From Ulota crispa (lineage: Eukaryota > Streptophyta > Bryopsida > Orthotrichales > Orthotrichaceae), in the NCBI GenBank assembly GCA_963920765.1, contig OY987247.1, positions 20,556,471 through 20,620,470 of the forward strand: 64,000 nt of DNA, read 5' to 3'. Below are positions 24,368-36,622 of the stretch, piece by piece; the stretch's first letter is position 1; each line of letters begins with the position of its first letter. Under the pieces are notes generated by a model. That model had not been told where the DNA came from. It was given only the letters and a program-made list of their open reading frames with translations, and ran no database searches. The translations under genes and the position numbers were made by a program.

Positions 24368-26390
24368 CAATACAATATATCATGTACATATTGTAGTACA
24401 TTATGTTTTTTTTGGGTACATGACTGATACAAATTGTACCATTTTTAAGTTTGTTTTTGAAATTCACTTATTAGTTTTTAAATTTTCCTCTCTTAGCCCA
24501 AAGCGTTCCTAGAAATATTTCCATTGATGCACATTTAGAATTTTAGTTAAAGCCTACAATCAATGAAGCAGGTGGAGATGCATTGAAAAGATGCAGAAGA
24601 ATTCTCCATAAAGCATTTGCCAACTCATTTGTTTTTAATGTTGAGAGGTACATGTACTTCAATTATATACTAATCAGAACCAAGCAATAGTTTACTTATG
24701 TCAAGTTCTCAACTACTTTAAATATTATTGCACGTAAGTGCTATTACCTTTATGTTATGAGAGCAAAGCAATTTTGTTGTACAATAATATAAATAGATAC
24801 ATGGAGTGGATGTATGGTGTCAAAATGTACTATTATACTTTATGAACTATTTGGACTAAACATAGTTCAATCTAATTTGACTGAATATTTGTATGCAGTT
24901 TTTGGAAATTAAGTAGATAAGTCCTCAGCAAAAATGAGGCCAGGGATTTTTGAAAGTTTATGGCATTAATGTATGTAGATGTGTCTTGGAAGAGACTATG
25001 GTCTTGGTATTTTTAAAGTATTACAGTTGTTGAGGTGTTCACTTGTATGTATTGGATTTAACAATGATACCTATTGTGAAGTTACAAGTGCAGTGAATTG
25101 ATGTGGTCTTTATGCATACAATTAGTGTATAGTTCATCATTGTAAATTAAATATCTACACCAAGTGATTGGAAGGTGAAGATATTGACTCTTCTATCTAT
25201 AAGTGAAAGTTGAATGTATAAAGTCATTGTTAAAGGAAACATATAGAGTTGTGCTTGTGGATGTATTTTATGAAGTTGACATGAGATATATTTCATTATG
25301 AATGTGATGAACTTTGACAATGTAAATTGATTGAAGACGGTAGTACAAGTAGATGTATGAGTTTACTTTACAACTGATGCTAAAGTTAACATTGATTAAG
25401 CTAGTTGGTTAAATTGGGATATTGATGGATACATGCATTGTGTTTGTGAATGATGATTGATAAAGAGAACTGAAACAAAATGGTCGTGAACATTTGAGAA
25501 TGTTAGATTAGCTACTATAACATACTGGACTATACAGCTTCTATTATATATTAATTATTGAAAAACATATCTTATAAGGAATCAAAAAGGTATAAACAAG
25601 CACTAAGGGAGTTGAATGACAATGTTAACTATGTAAGCATTAGACAATTTAATATGACATAATATATAGTATACACTAACAATGCAATATTGACTCACAA
25701 AATGTGTGCTGGATCAATGACTTAAGAGCTAGTTTAAAAAGGGTTGAATCAAGCAAACATGGATAAGTTGGTGAAATAAATAGTAGGCTGAAAAAAAGTG
25801 AAACAACTTGTAGAAGCTTGTACCAATTGATGGATAGATTAAACAAATGAATTTTCATTACATAGACAACAGTCTTAATCTAATGTGGCTAATTACATTT
25901 GGACATTTTTAATTAAAAAAATTGCATATGATCTACAAGATTCTGTTTACCTACTTTCAAATTTACATAAGTAGCACTGTACCTCCACATGCTTGCAAAA
26001 CCATACAGGAATTTATTAGTGCCTTAGACTTTGTAAATTCTAACTTATGCATATATATAGATGACCCTTTGCAAAATTAAAAAAAAGATGCGTACTTAAA
26101 AGATTGTTGAAAACAAACATGTCTAGCATTTAATAAAGATAAAAGTCACAGATTAGGATTGAAGTATATATTACAAATAAAATAAAATGTAATCATATGT
26201 ATTGTGCTACTGATATCACGTACAATTTGAGCACTATATTAAGTACATTTTGCAAAAAATGTACTTCAAGTATCTAAAAATATTATAAAAATAGTAAAAG
26301 TACATCAATTAAAGTATCCATTGATACTAGCAAATACAAAATAGGACTCAAGTAGGAAACAATAGATCCTATTCATCATTAAACGCCCAC
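24368..26390. other. AT-rich spacer with one exon-like fragment
   Basis: Mostly featureless. At about 24550-24648 a plus-strand frame reads PTINEAGGDALKRCRRILHK and then AFANSFVFNVER before a possible donor GAG|GTACAT. It might be a further exon of the preceding relic or an unrelated fragment. Nothing else was recognised. Confidence 0.35.
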
Positions 26391-26395
26391 CACTC

Positions 26396-29300
26396 CTATA
26401 ACGCCTCTTCACACATATGTTGGGATTCTGCAAAGAGATTATAAACCTCTGATTCCTTAATCCCATGCAAAGCAAGAATCATCAGAAATTTGCACGCTTG
26501 AACTAGATGGGCGTCTATGTGAGCATCTACAGCCTTGTCATAAAAAATGTATGATTTATCTAACCGTCCATACTTTTTGTAGTATTTGCCATGTATTACG
26601 GCATCCCCTACCAAAAAAATTGCCTCTCCATGGACATGATAGAGGCTCACTCAAAACAAACTTTGATTTTTGGCATTAGAGAATATAAAACAAAACGCCG
26701 TCTTTGTTATCTTCCTCTGCCGGTACCATAAAATTATTGCCCACAACCCCCACATCCTCAATCTCCATTGGTGTGCCATCATATTGCCAAAAATCAACTT
26801 CTTCCACCTCTTGTGCTTGATCTGCAATCGCATTGGCATTGACCGGAACCAGCTTCTGAACCTACCACTCCTGGACATGGCTGTGCCTCTCACAATTGGC
26901 CCAGTCACAATCTACACAAGGTATACAAAAACAACTTAAAGCACGTGTTTTTAGTAGAGTAGGGTCAGTTAGCAAAAATCCCATGATCAAATATAGACTC
27001 TTATAACCTACAATAGTATTACATCTCAAACTGCTGTCTCCATGGTTCACCTCCCCCTCTGCAATATGCCAAAAAATTCTAGACAAGGAAGAAATGTTAG
27101 TATCAAAATATGAAGTGGCAACTCTATTTTGATACTTCTCATCCAAAAAATGCACAACTTGTTGTGCATTCTGTAGTGGACGCAAGGGGTTTTGAACTTG
27201 CTCGGCAGCAAGCACCCTCTTCACTACAGCGCCGGCACCATCCCACTCCCCTTTCCCATGTACTGACTCAAAAAAGCTCCAACGCATTAAACATACACCA
27301 GTCAACATGGGGTATCTAGCCACAAAGTACATGGCCTTGGCACACTTGAATTGTGCACTATAGCCATCATTGAATACCTAATGTTCCTCAGCAGCAAATC
27401 TAGAATCTAATACCCAATACCAATGCAATAGCAAGCAATGTTGAACAAAAGCAAAATTGTGATCTTTATCATCAGAAATATAGAAGTGAGTTTGCTTTGA
27501 TATTTCATTTCCTTCCCTCCACATGGTAATAAGAACTAGAATAGTTCCTGAAGTGTTAAAATAATGCATACTCTGAACCTCATTCTGGATTGCAAAGGAG
27601 TAGTTCTCAGCATAATCTACGTGAGATACCAAAACCCCTTCAGGAATGTTAGCCATCATGAGCTTACATTGCTTGTCTTGCCACCTAGCCTTAAAATTGT
27701 GCTTAATGAATGTAGTAACTGTCTTCTCCATATAAGACAGAAATACCTATGTAGAAGTTTCTTTAAAAGCTTCTTTCAAATGTTTTTTGGCCTTGCGTGT
27801 CTCAGCCTTAACCCCTATTTGGTAATACTCAAAGCATTTCCATTTCAAGTTAAACAATGAAGAGCTACACACTTCTGAATCACAAAATGTTAATAAATAG
27901 AAACCGCAATCATTGCAATTACCCATGAGACATTCCAGCCTATGCCAAGAATCATATTACCCCTTTTGACACATGCATGATTCCCATAGCAACATAATTC
28001 TCTTAAAAACACTATGATAGGCTTGACATCCTTCTTCACCGTTGCCCAAACATATGACACATTTGCATGTGCAATCTATGGAAGCATGGAGACCCCTAAC
28101 TCTGTCCCTTAAATTACTTAGAGCATCCTTCATAATGTCCATTTCCAAGTGGTAAATGCAACAACATGTATTTTTTTCTTTCAACTTCCTTACCCACCAA
28201 GTCTTAAGCCGTTCGAATGCCCTTTGTCAAATGTTGCACTCCAGATGGGCTTCCTTGAAACACAAAAAGAAGCTAGTTTGCCAAACAGAGCAACAAACAT
28301 AATGGAACAGTGTTAAAAACTAATACTAATCTACAAGCAGTCTTGTACAATGTGTACAAATTTATACAACTAGTACTAATTTCATTCTATGCTAACCAAA
28401 TTATACCAATTGTATACTCTTGTATTGGATAATACATCATTCAAGTATATATGATACAACCTCAAAACCACCAAAGTACAAGACAATTAAATTTGTATAT
28501 TTTTATCTATTTATACTAACCAAAATGTAGTTCATGTACTAAGTGACACCCAAGAATTCATTTTTATACTTTTTGTATGAAAGTATAAAAATATTGATGC
28601 ATACTTGTAAGACTATGGGAACCACCATAGTACAATTAGTATTTAGAATTTCAATTAAAGCTGAGGTTGTGAGAACTACCATAGTACAAGTAGTATTTAT
28701 AATTTCAATGAAAGTTGAGGTTGTTACTAAGTTTTATAGATGGTACTATAGAAATGTAATTCAAGTAAAATTTGGTACACGCTAATGATACAATTTTGTT
28801 ATAATTTATCTTTTTGTACTAACTCATCAAAAAAGGTTCATTGCGTACTGCACAAAGGAAGTATTAGTACAAAAAGTGCAAGGCAAGTGTTGACAAGGTA
28901 GAAGCTAATACTTTTGGATTGATTGTTGATACAATCGCAAATGTAAATTGTCAATAGCACATTGTTTAAATTATCATTGTACCGTAAGTAGTAAACAAAA
29001 TGAAACAAAATAGTACAGTTTTAGATAGTGCTGTTTGCTCAATTGTAATTTTAATTATATCCTAGATTCACTCATATTAGTGACATAACATCTGAAGGTT
29101 TAGTTGTTTCTTATGAACTTGGTCTGGTTAACGGTCAATACTCAAACAAAAATATGGAAGACACCAAAACAAGTAAAAGAGGGAAAAAATAATAATAATA
29201 ATCACCCGAGTCTCACAAAAGTAGTGCGTAGGATGAGGCTCCTCCCATTGCAAACGCCCCACTTGATGCTTGACAATGTCCTTCCTATTTGGTGAAACCT

Positions 29301-30396
29301 TTGTCTGTCCATTCCACCAATCAAAGGCACAATTTCTTGCTTACTCTGATAACCCTGCCTTCTTAATTCACTGCAAATGTAACCTAGGAACAATGTCATC
29401 ATGGTCGTATGCATACTCCCTTCTCGTCACAGCATGATTTATGCTACAACAAATTGTATGCAGAACACATGACAATGCTCTCACGCCTTCAGTCCCTAAA
29501 TCCATAGCAGCATCTAACAATGCACTCTTCTATGCCAAGAACTCATTAGAATTGGCTTGTTTCACCAATTGTAAGTCATGCTTGAAAGTTTGAAAGAAAG
29601 AATGAATTACCTTTGTTTCCTGTGCCTTAGGTTAGAACACAAGTAGCAAAGGCAGAACAACATCACGATGGAAAAACCTCTCCATAACATCCCTCTTGTT
29701 GTATGGGCCAGGGCAACTTTCCAACTCCGTCACTACAAGTTCTGCCAAGCTCAATGATTGATGATGCAATTCCCTTTGCAAAAACTGGTCGCTATACTCA
29801 CGTTTTTTGAGGGAAAATCTCTGGTAAAAGGTTTTCACTCAGTAACTCTTTGTCACAAGATCTCTGGATAGCCTTTCTTACCATTGCATTCTCTCTCACA
29901 AACAACAACGCTTCTTCCATCTTGCAAGCTTGTGCAATTCTCTTAGTAGGACCTGATCCTAGAATTCCACCCCTAGAATGTTTTTGATTAGCAAAGTTAC
30001 CCATTGTACGTTCAATAGTGGACCTAGCAGTAGAAAATAGAACTCAAGTATAGACAACACAAACAATTAGAACTTCTAGAAAATAATGGATTTGCAGCTT
30101 TTAGTGGTAGAAGTTCCACCAATGTCACAATATAAACCATGGAAAATAGCATGTCGTGCAAGAGACTATTCTCTAGAGTTGCAATGGCCCCTGTAGAAAT
30201 CACTATTTCTTAGTTTAGACAAAGGGGTCTCAGAAATGTAACCCAAATCACTACTCCAAATAGAGCAAACTGACCTTGACCCTGACTGTCCAGTAGTTGA
30301 CACACATTTTGAGCTAGAAACAACTCTGTCAGTTGGCAAAAAGTAAGTAGTGATTAGTTTTTGGACCGTAGTGGAAGAATAGGTTGATGAAGACAT
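26396..30396 (-). pseudogene. DDE-like transposase relic with HGKGxxDGxGAxVKR motif
   Basis: On the minus strand, pieces from 30396 to 26396 line up as one decayed protein. An ATG at 30396 starts MSSSTYSSTTV. Helical segments follow (MEEALLFVRENAMVRKAI; SLSLAELVVTELES). A Cys-rich region covers 28240-27960 (TCCCIYHLEM; DCTCKCVICLGNG). Then come VDYAENYSFAIQNEVQ (about 27617), FNDGYSAQFKCAKA (about 27370), SVHGKGEWDGAGAVVKR (about 27260), CFCIPCVDCDW, an acidic linker (EEVEEVDFWQYDG) and VIHGKYYKKYG near the end. The DxAENY, DGxSAQ and HGKGxxDG blocks are shared, from memory, with uncharacterised transposase-like proteins of plants and invertebrates. They probably carry the acidic catalytic residues. 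I cannot name the superfamily. Stops (27378-27380, about 28228) and frame changes near 26880, 26650 and 29810 show it is inactive. Confidence 0.62.
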
Positions 30397-30432
30397 CCTT
30401 CAATCTATATAGAACACCATAAATCACTCCCA

Positions 30433-30755
30433 ACAAAAACACCTTTGGCAAGGTTGTATAGCAACGCAGTTTGCAAGGGTAGATTGGTGAGGGAATGCAA
30501 TGAACTCAAACTTAGATACCAAGAAAAAAACACTTCAGTAGAGTCGGATTGCAATGAAGTTGCCAAGGGCAAATAAGTGAGGGAATGCACTAATTGAGAC
30601 GTGCATTGAACTAGACACAAACTGAGATATAGAAAAAAATAAATTTTGGCATGGTCGTATAGCAGGCAGTTGTACAACACTGAAGTTCATAAGGGTAGGT
30701 TGGTGAGGAAACTCAGACGGGTACATAATTGTATTCAAACTTAGATAGGAAGAGA
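30433..30755. repeat. Three degenerate tandem units of about 90-120 bp
   Basis: Units begin near 30433, 30523 and 30633. Each contains an A-run, a CACTT/TTTGGC-like start, GTATAGCA or GGATTGCA, a GGTGAGG(G)AA motif and ACTTAGATA(C/G) or ACTGAGATA near its end. They lie just upstream (30-350 bp) of the presumed ATG of the minus-strand DDE-like gene. They could be subterminal or promoter repeats of that element. Confidence 0.6.
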
Positions 30756-30759
30756 CGGA

Positions 30760-31850
30760 CCTCCAGAAAAACCAGCAAAGTGGAACAAACATTGCCAAAA
30801 AATTGCCGTTGCAATAGAGTCGTCGTTGCAACAAAGGTGTTGTTGCAAGGGGGACATTGCTGCCAAAAATTTGAGAAACCATTCTAGCAAGAAGGGAAAA
30901 AACAAAATTCTTTGATGTTGCTCCAATGGATCCAAGGTGCATGCAGAAAGTAACAGCCAACAAAGCGGATCAACCTAAGCAGAGACATCAAGAGGCATGT
31001 GGGCAACTAAAAATAGTCAACAATTGGCTGCTACAACAGAGCAGATGGAGTCTAGCAAATAAAAAGAGGGCCACGTGGCGGCTAAGAATATAACTTGGCT
31101 GCCATTAAAAATAGAGAAATTGTGAATTCCGATAATGCCAATCCAAACCAAATCTCCAAAAAGTACGATTTTAGTACATTGTATGAATTTGTATCTAAAT
31201 TGTAAATCCACCGGAAAAAAAATTGCTAAAAAACGTAGTTTTTTAATCTCTAATAGATAGCCATTCTAGGATTGAAAGTGGCAATGCAGATTCTGCAAAA
31301 AAATTAAACAAATAGTTCACATTGTAAAAGTTATTCCTTGCCAAAAATATTAGCGCTAATTTGTACTTTAGCGCTAAATGAAAGACTTGTTTTTATAGTT
31401 GGATGCAGATTTGAGTAGGTTGTCTTTTACAAATTTTGCTGTATTAGAATGAAAAGAAAATAGATTAGGTAAGGCGGCAAAAAGAGTGCTTTTCTTGGAT
31501 TTAAAGCATTGTGACATTTGGATAGTGTCATTGAAAAGTATAAATTTAGAAGCCAATGATATTTGTTTTTAGTTTTTCAATCATCATCATATGTAGTCAC
31601 CACTAGGTTTCATTGGAAAACCAATAGAAATCCCTTAAAATTTTGTTTAAACACTTAGTAAATTTAAGTACAAAAAAGTGTTTATGGCCATTTTTGAGTT
31701 GTAACCACCAAAGTGGTATACCTCTAGTGTACACTTACTCGTCAGCCCCTTGGCAAAAAAGAAGAAAATGGCATCGAGCCCAACATATTCGTTAGTGACA
31801 GTTTTAGAGGATCTTTGTTGGAAGATTATTGTCTTGAACATCCTAGGATT
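30760..31850. other. Spacer, no gene seen
   Basis: No coding-like frame. Two short palindromes, ATTAGCGCTAAT (31349-31360) and TTTAGCGCTAAA (31367-31378), stand about 7 bp apart. Otherwise it is AT-rich and featureless. Confidence 0.45.
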
Positions 31851-31899
31851 CTTGTGTGACATGCGTCCGCTCCATGATGGGTAGAAGTGGAGGCCAAGC

Positions 31900-32400
31900 C
31901 TCCCCACACTTTGTGAGCTTGAGTACAAGGTTAAAATCAAGCGGCAGAGCCGCTGCGGGCCGTTCCTAATTGAAAAGTGGAAGAAATATGACATGCAAAT
32001 CTGGTGCCCTTTAGAGCATGCCCTCCTTCAACAAGTAGCAGATTTTGTTGGAGTAGGGACGGGCATCAGGTGGTGCTTCTTGTGGGGTGAGGAAGTCGGA
32101 GGCAATATTAGAGATGTGCACAAGCTTTTTTATACAATGCCAGATCCTACATGCGAAGAGGCAAGAATATTGCAGGTGGATTGCAACATCAAAGCTACAA
32201 TATTGTCTCCTGGCAAGAATATTGTCAACTCTCAAAAGTGGAACCCCTTGTTGGAGGATGACCACTTCTTGGAGGAGTTCATGGGTCCATTTTAGGCCTT
32301 TGCTTGGAATCCATCAAGCTGGAACTCAGTCGTCACTAAGAGGAGGGAGGCAATGACTAAAGTAGGGAGTGTTTGCAGGGAGTGTTTGCATCATGGCAAA
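31900..32400 (+). pseudogene. Transposon-ORF remnant, unknown domain
   Basis: The plus-strand frame is open well upstream of the ATG at 31993 (LEYKVKIKRQSRCGPFLIEK). It continues PLEHALLQQVADFVGVGTGI, RWCFLWGEEVGGNIRDVHKL and PTCEEARILQVDCNIK to a TAG at 32293-32295. After the stop the frame keeps coding-like content (AFAWNPSSWNSVVTKRREAM). Codon use and composition look coding. I recognise no domain. The next coding-like block on this strand (32597) resembles a CACTA accessory protein, so this may be its upstream part. Confidence 0.42.
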
Positions 32401-32596
32401 TTTCATGTGCAACCAACTCCGTCAATTGTCCATTGTTTTAAGATAGTGTAGTAGTTGTCTCATGACTTTGTCTTTTGACTGGCATCAGTCATTTTGGATT
32501 ATGAGTAACTTGTGGAAGTCATAAATTAGAGGCATAAAATGGTTGTGTTATTGTGCTATTTTGTTTGTATTGTGACAATGTTGCCAATTTGGATGT

Positions 32597-33000
32597 ATGT
32601 ACGTGCAAGATTTGAATGAGGAAGCGCCAGGAATAGACGGAGAGAATGCAAAGAGTCTGAGTGCATCTCAAATTTTGTTGGCCATGGGTGCAAAGGTCAA
32701 GATATTTGACCTTGATGACAACAATAAGGCCACCAAAACCGTGGTTGCACATGGAACTATTGTGAACCTTGCAAGTGGTTAGCTTCACGGAAGGCTCATT
32801 ACGGATGGCAACATCTCAATTTCAATCGACTAAGTCATTCTAGGGCAAGAGGATGTTCTTTTGTATGAGGGGAATAGTAGAAATGACTCGCCCATGGAGC
32901 GCCTCAAGGATGCTTGCTAAGTTGTGACAAAGTGGTGCATGGAGGGTGTGGCACCATTGGATGACGGATGCGGTGTTTTGATACTAATCCCAAAATTGCA
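32597..33000 (+). pseudogene. DUF8039-like CACTA accessory fragment
   Basis: The frame reads ASQILLAMGAKVKIFDLDD, TVVAHGTIVNLASG, then past a TAG at 32780-32782 continues LHGRLITDGNISISID, a stop, VILGQEDVLLYEGN, PMERLKDAC, a stop and VVTKWCMEG. The order of A-x-G-T/x-I, HG, a V/I-S-I-x-x-D, V-I-x-G-x-E-D-V and a final V-x-W block is what I remember of DUF8039 in plant transposon proteins. Three in-frame stops make it a relic. Confidence 0.45.
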
Positions 33001-33009
33001 CTGCAAACA

Positions 33010-35310
33010 AATGTACGTGCTGAATATTCTTTGATCATGTCCATGTTTCAAGATGCCTATATTATTTTTTATTTTGATAGGTAAGTAGATTGCAAAGAAG
33101 TGCATCAAGTGCTAAGGGTGGAGAGAATAAATCTTGAACTATGAAACCCAAACATGCGCTTTTAGTGGGCAGTGGCACTATTTTGGGCAGCATATAGTTT
33201 GTGGAATTTTGGGAAGTTTGTGAACCTAGAATCAAGTAGAAGATGACCACTTATGACGTGGAAGGAAATGCAATTTCCGGCGTGTATGACTTGTGGGTGC
33301 CATGAACTGCAAAACTTGCCACAAAGATGTTAGCATATCACAAACATCTCCACACAATTTTCAGAAGATATGACCTCATCCAATCCATATGTATCATAAC
33401 TACACAAAATCATACTGCCTGTAATATGACATGAGTGGGTCGCTTGTGCAAGGCACCTCATTTCAAATGGCACACTTGTCCACGTTGGCACATGTCAAAG
33501 GACATGTAAGACCCAATGGAAATGCACCCACTCCAATTAATAAACCTGCAAATGCATTTGTCAGCATTAATGCCGAACGCTTAACCACACAACACATTGT
33601 CAAATGGCAAAGGTTACATCAGTATTAGGGAGAGATTTGGTTAGAAATCCCTGACATGTTCTCCTATTGTTAGACTTGCTGCTCAGGCACTGAAACGTGA
33701 AAAAATAAAGGACCGTATACCTTAGGTAACCATAAATTACCTAGATCATATATGACTTGGTTCTACGACTGCCCTAAAATGGGACTAAAAGTGGATGACA
33801 ATTTTGAGTGAGGCCCAAAAAAATATGACGCTGAGCCCTCCCCAGTGACATTACGTAAAAAAGGACTGGAGGTAGACAAACGTAATTGGCAATCGTAAAA
33901 TGCAAGATTTCTAGTAGTGGAGAGAGTTGTGACAAACAAGATTGCTAGCTTGCAAAGGAGTCATACTCTAAACGAACATAACAACGTCTCTGCTGCTGAG
34001 TACATATTGACTTTGCAAGCAAAATTTGAGCGGCTAAAGTGCAATAATGGAAAAGGATCTTCATCCAAAACAATAATACCATCTCAATCAACACTATCTA
34101 CTCCATACAACAATGGCAAAGCTCAAAAAGTGGGCACACAAGTGTATCTCCTTTTACTTCATCATTTTTTCTTTTATGCAAACTTGTGAGTGCTGATTGT
34201 ATACATGTGCAGTACTTGCAGTATAATACACATTAGTATTGAAATCTTTAAAACTAGAATTTACCCTTGCATGCAGCATGGCAACGGCAAAACTTGATTA
34301 CTAGGTGAAGGTGTACCTCTTGTGACAATAAAAAATGCCAAACAAATGTGAGTTTTAGTGATTTAAACAAAGCACGGACGTTCTCAAAGAGTTTGCTGTG
34401 GTTTGTTGGCCATTATTGCATACACAAACAAGATTTGTAGAAATGCATGTTTGTTATTTGAGAGTTCCAAATTTATGTTTGCATAGTTTTGTATGTTGTT
34501 AAAGACCAAGTGTGTCAAGTCTGAAATGTGCTAGATGTTGTGAGAGATGGAAGTTGTACTTTGTCATCAAGAATATTTGAAGTGCAGGATAGAATGCCTC
34601 CACATTACGCATGTGATAATACCATGAAGCTTAGCATACGCTTTTGGATTGGTGTAGTCCGTGAATTGTCCTTGTTTGTTCAATTATGTAGTAGAGATAT
34701 GAATGCTTGTGAGCATGTGATATAATGGAAGTGGCAAACGTGTCACATAGTAGGTTGTTTGTTCAAAACTATGGTTTACTATTTGTGCAAGCAATACTTC
34801 ATGTGGTTGTGGATAAGTAAACAGTTGTGCACTTTGAAAATGGCATAAAGAAAGAAGGAAAATTGGTGTGATAGAGAAAACATAGTCTTTGGAATCTTTT
34901 GCTTTTATGAACTTATGAAAGTAGGCCAAAAAAACTCAAGAATAAGGGATGATCCAAAGGAGTTATAATGAATTTCATTTTGCAATTAAAAATAATCCTT
35001 GTTATGATTAGGAATCTTCATGTTTGCCAAGCAGAATGAGTTTATCTAAGTATTCTATGGTAAGGACTCAAGGCAATGAGCTTGAAGATCTAGGAAAAGT
35101 GTAATACAAAAGTTCAGTTTCTATTGTATATAAAGATATTGATTGTGATCAAATTCTCCAAAGTTTAGCTATTATCAAAAGTGAGTGATGTATTATCAAC
35201 TAGGCTACCATATTTGGCGTAATTTTGTCTTGCAATGTTTGAGTGATCTAAACATGGTAAATAGAGCACCAATGACCAGCCCTGCAATCTTTGTTAATGG
35301 CAAATGAGGT
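33010..35310. other. Spacer with weak frames
   Basis: A plus-strand 90-codon frame at 33917-34189 contains SAAEYILTLQAKFERLKCN, which could be a helical exon, but the 3' part is AT-driven. No domain, splice chain or repeat was recognised elsewhere in this 2.3-kb stretch. Confidence 0.35.
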
Positions 35311-35319
35311 AAATGTTCA

Positions 35320-36050
35320 TAGGTAGATGTTTTGTTGTTGAGTTTACAAAGCAAACGCCTTTTTCTATGTGTAATGCTGTACAGAGGGGTACATTTGACT
35401 TACAAATTTTTTTGTAGGGAACCTGCACCAAAATGTATAGGAGCTTCCAAAGGCCATAATTTCCTCAAAAATGGTTTGTTATTTAAACCAAAAATTGCAT
35501 TGGAATCTTACTAAAGGGTACTACAGGATTTGATATTAAAGTCTAAAAGTTTCCAAAAAAAATTGGCTACTTTCTATATAGTGTCCACCATTCTTCTTAT
35601 CAACATCGCCACTTCAGTTTGATTAGGCATACTTGCAATAAGGGTTTGTAATTGCTCCATGGATACCTCATCCCATATTCTTTCATGATGTCTATCATTT
35701 CTTACTTGTTCTTTGGTTGTTGGTAGTAGCGTACCCTAATTGAATTCAAGCGGTGATTTTGATAAAAGGCATGGACACTATGTAGAAAGTAGCCAAAAAA
35801 AATTTGCCATTTGTAAAATTTTAGAACTTTTTATCAAATCATGTAGTATCCTTTAGTAGGATTCCAAAGCAATTTTTGCTTTTAAGAACGAACTAATTAT
35901 GAGGAAGGTATGGTCTTTGAAAGTTCTTGAATATTTTGGCAGGTTCCCTGCAAAAAAATTTGTAAGTCAAGTGTACCCGTCTTTACATCATCCTAAAGAA
36001 AGAGTACATAAATCCCTTTTGTGAGACTCAAAGAAGTTCTTACTATAAAT
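35320..36050. mobile_element. Long imperfect hairpin element (MITE/foldback-like)
   Basis: The region 35384-35585 is repeated as reverse complement at about 35770-35982. The outermost clear match is GGGTACA(T/C)TTGACTTACAA (left from 35387, right ending at 35978). It is followed by a shared T-run, GGGAACCTGC, ATTGC(A/T)TTGGAATC and TACTTTCTA(T/C)ATAGTGTCCA. Weaker similarity extends outwards to about 35320 and 36050. A ~190-bp single-copy centre separates the arms. There is no coding capacity. Target duplications were not identified. Confidence 0.72.
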
Positions 36051-36185
36051 AAAATAGTTTTTGTTAAAATAAACATGTCATCATATTTAAAAGTACAAAC
36101 TTAATCACAATGTATGAGTCAAATAACCAAAACAAATTTCCATAAAGAACTACATTTTATCAAATTTGATCATAATCACCCTAAT

Positions 36186-36347
36186 CACTAGAAGAAAAAC
36201 GGCAATAAACAACTAAGTAATTTAGTTGTTGTGCAGTTCTTGTGACCATACGTAGTCATTCTATAATTGTTATATGGTCACATATGGTCACAAAAACTGC
36301 ACTACAACTAAATTACTTAGTTGTTTATTGCTCTTTTTCTTCTAGTG
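36186..36347. mobile_element. 162-bp CACTA-end MITE, nearly perfect inverted repeat
   Basis: It starts CACTAGAAGAAAAACGGCAA and ends with the reverse complement of CACTAGAAGAAAAAGAGCAA. More than 60 bp of each arm pair, including the AATAAACAACTAAGTAATTT block. The CACTA start and TAGTG end match the terminal signature of CACTA elements, so it is probably a non-autonomous derivative. Flanking trinucleotides (AAT / ATA) are not identical, so the target duplication is unclear. Confidence 0.8.
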
Positions 36348-36622
36348 ATATTAAAATCTCTATAGAAGGAATTTTGAAACTTTTTGGAAATGTTTGTTTG
36401 AAACATAGGTGTGCATATGGGTGTCTTGTACATATCCATGCAATCAAATCTCAAAAATTCATCACCAATATTTTTTAATCTACTTTCTTGTAAAACTATG
36501 ATTTTGACTCAATTTTTTTTTACCAAAAATAGGATTTTGGTTTTTAGTAATTAAAATTAGGTATGCTTGGTCATGATTGCATGAGGATCACATACAAAAA
36601 ATCTTAGGACAAAACGCCACTT

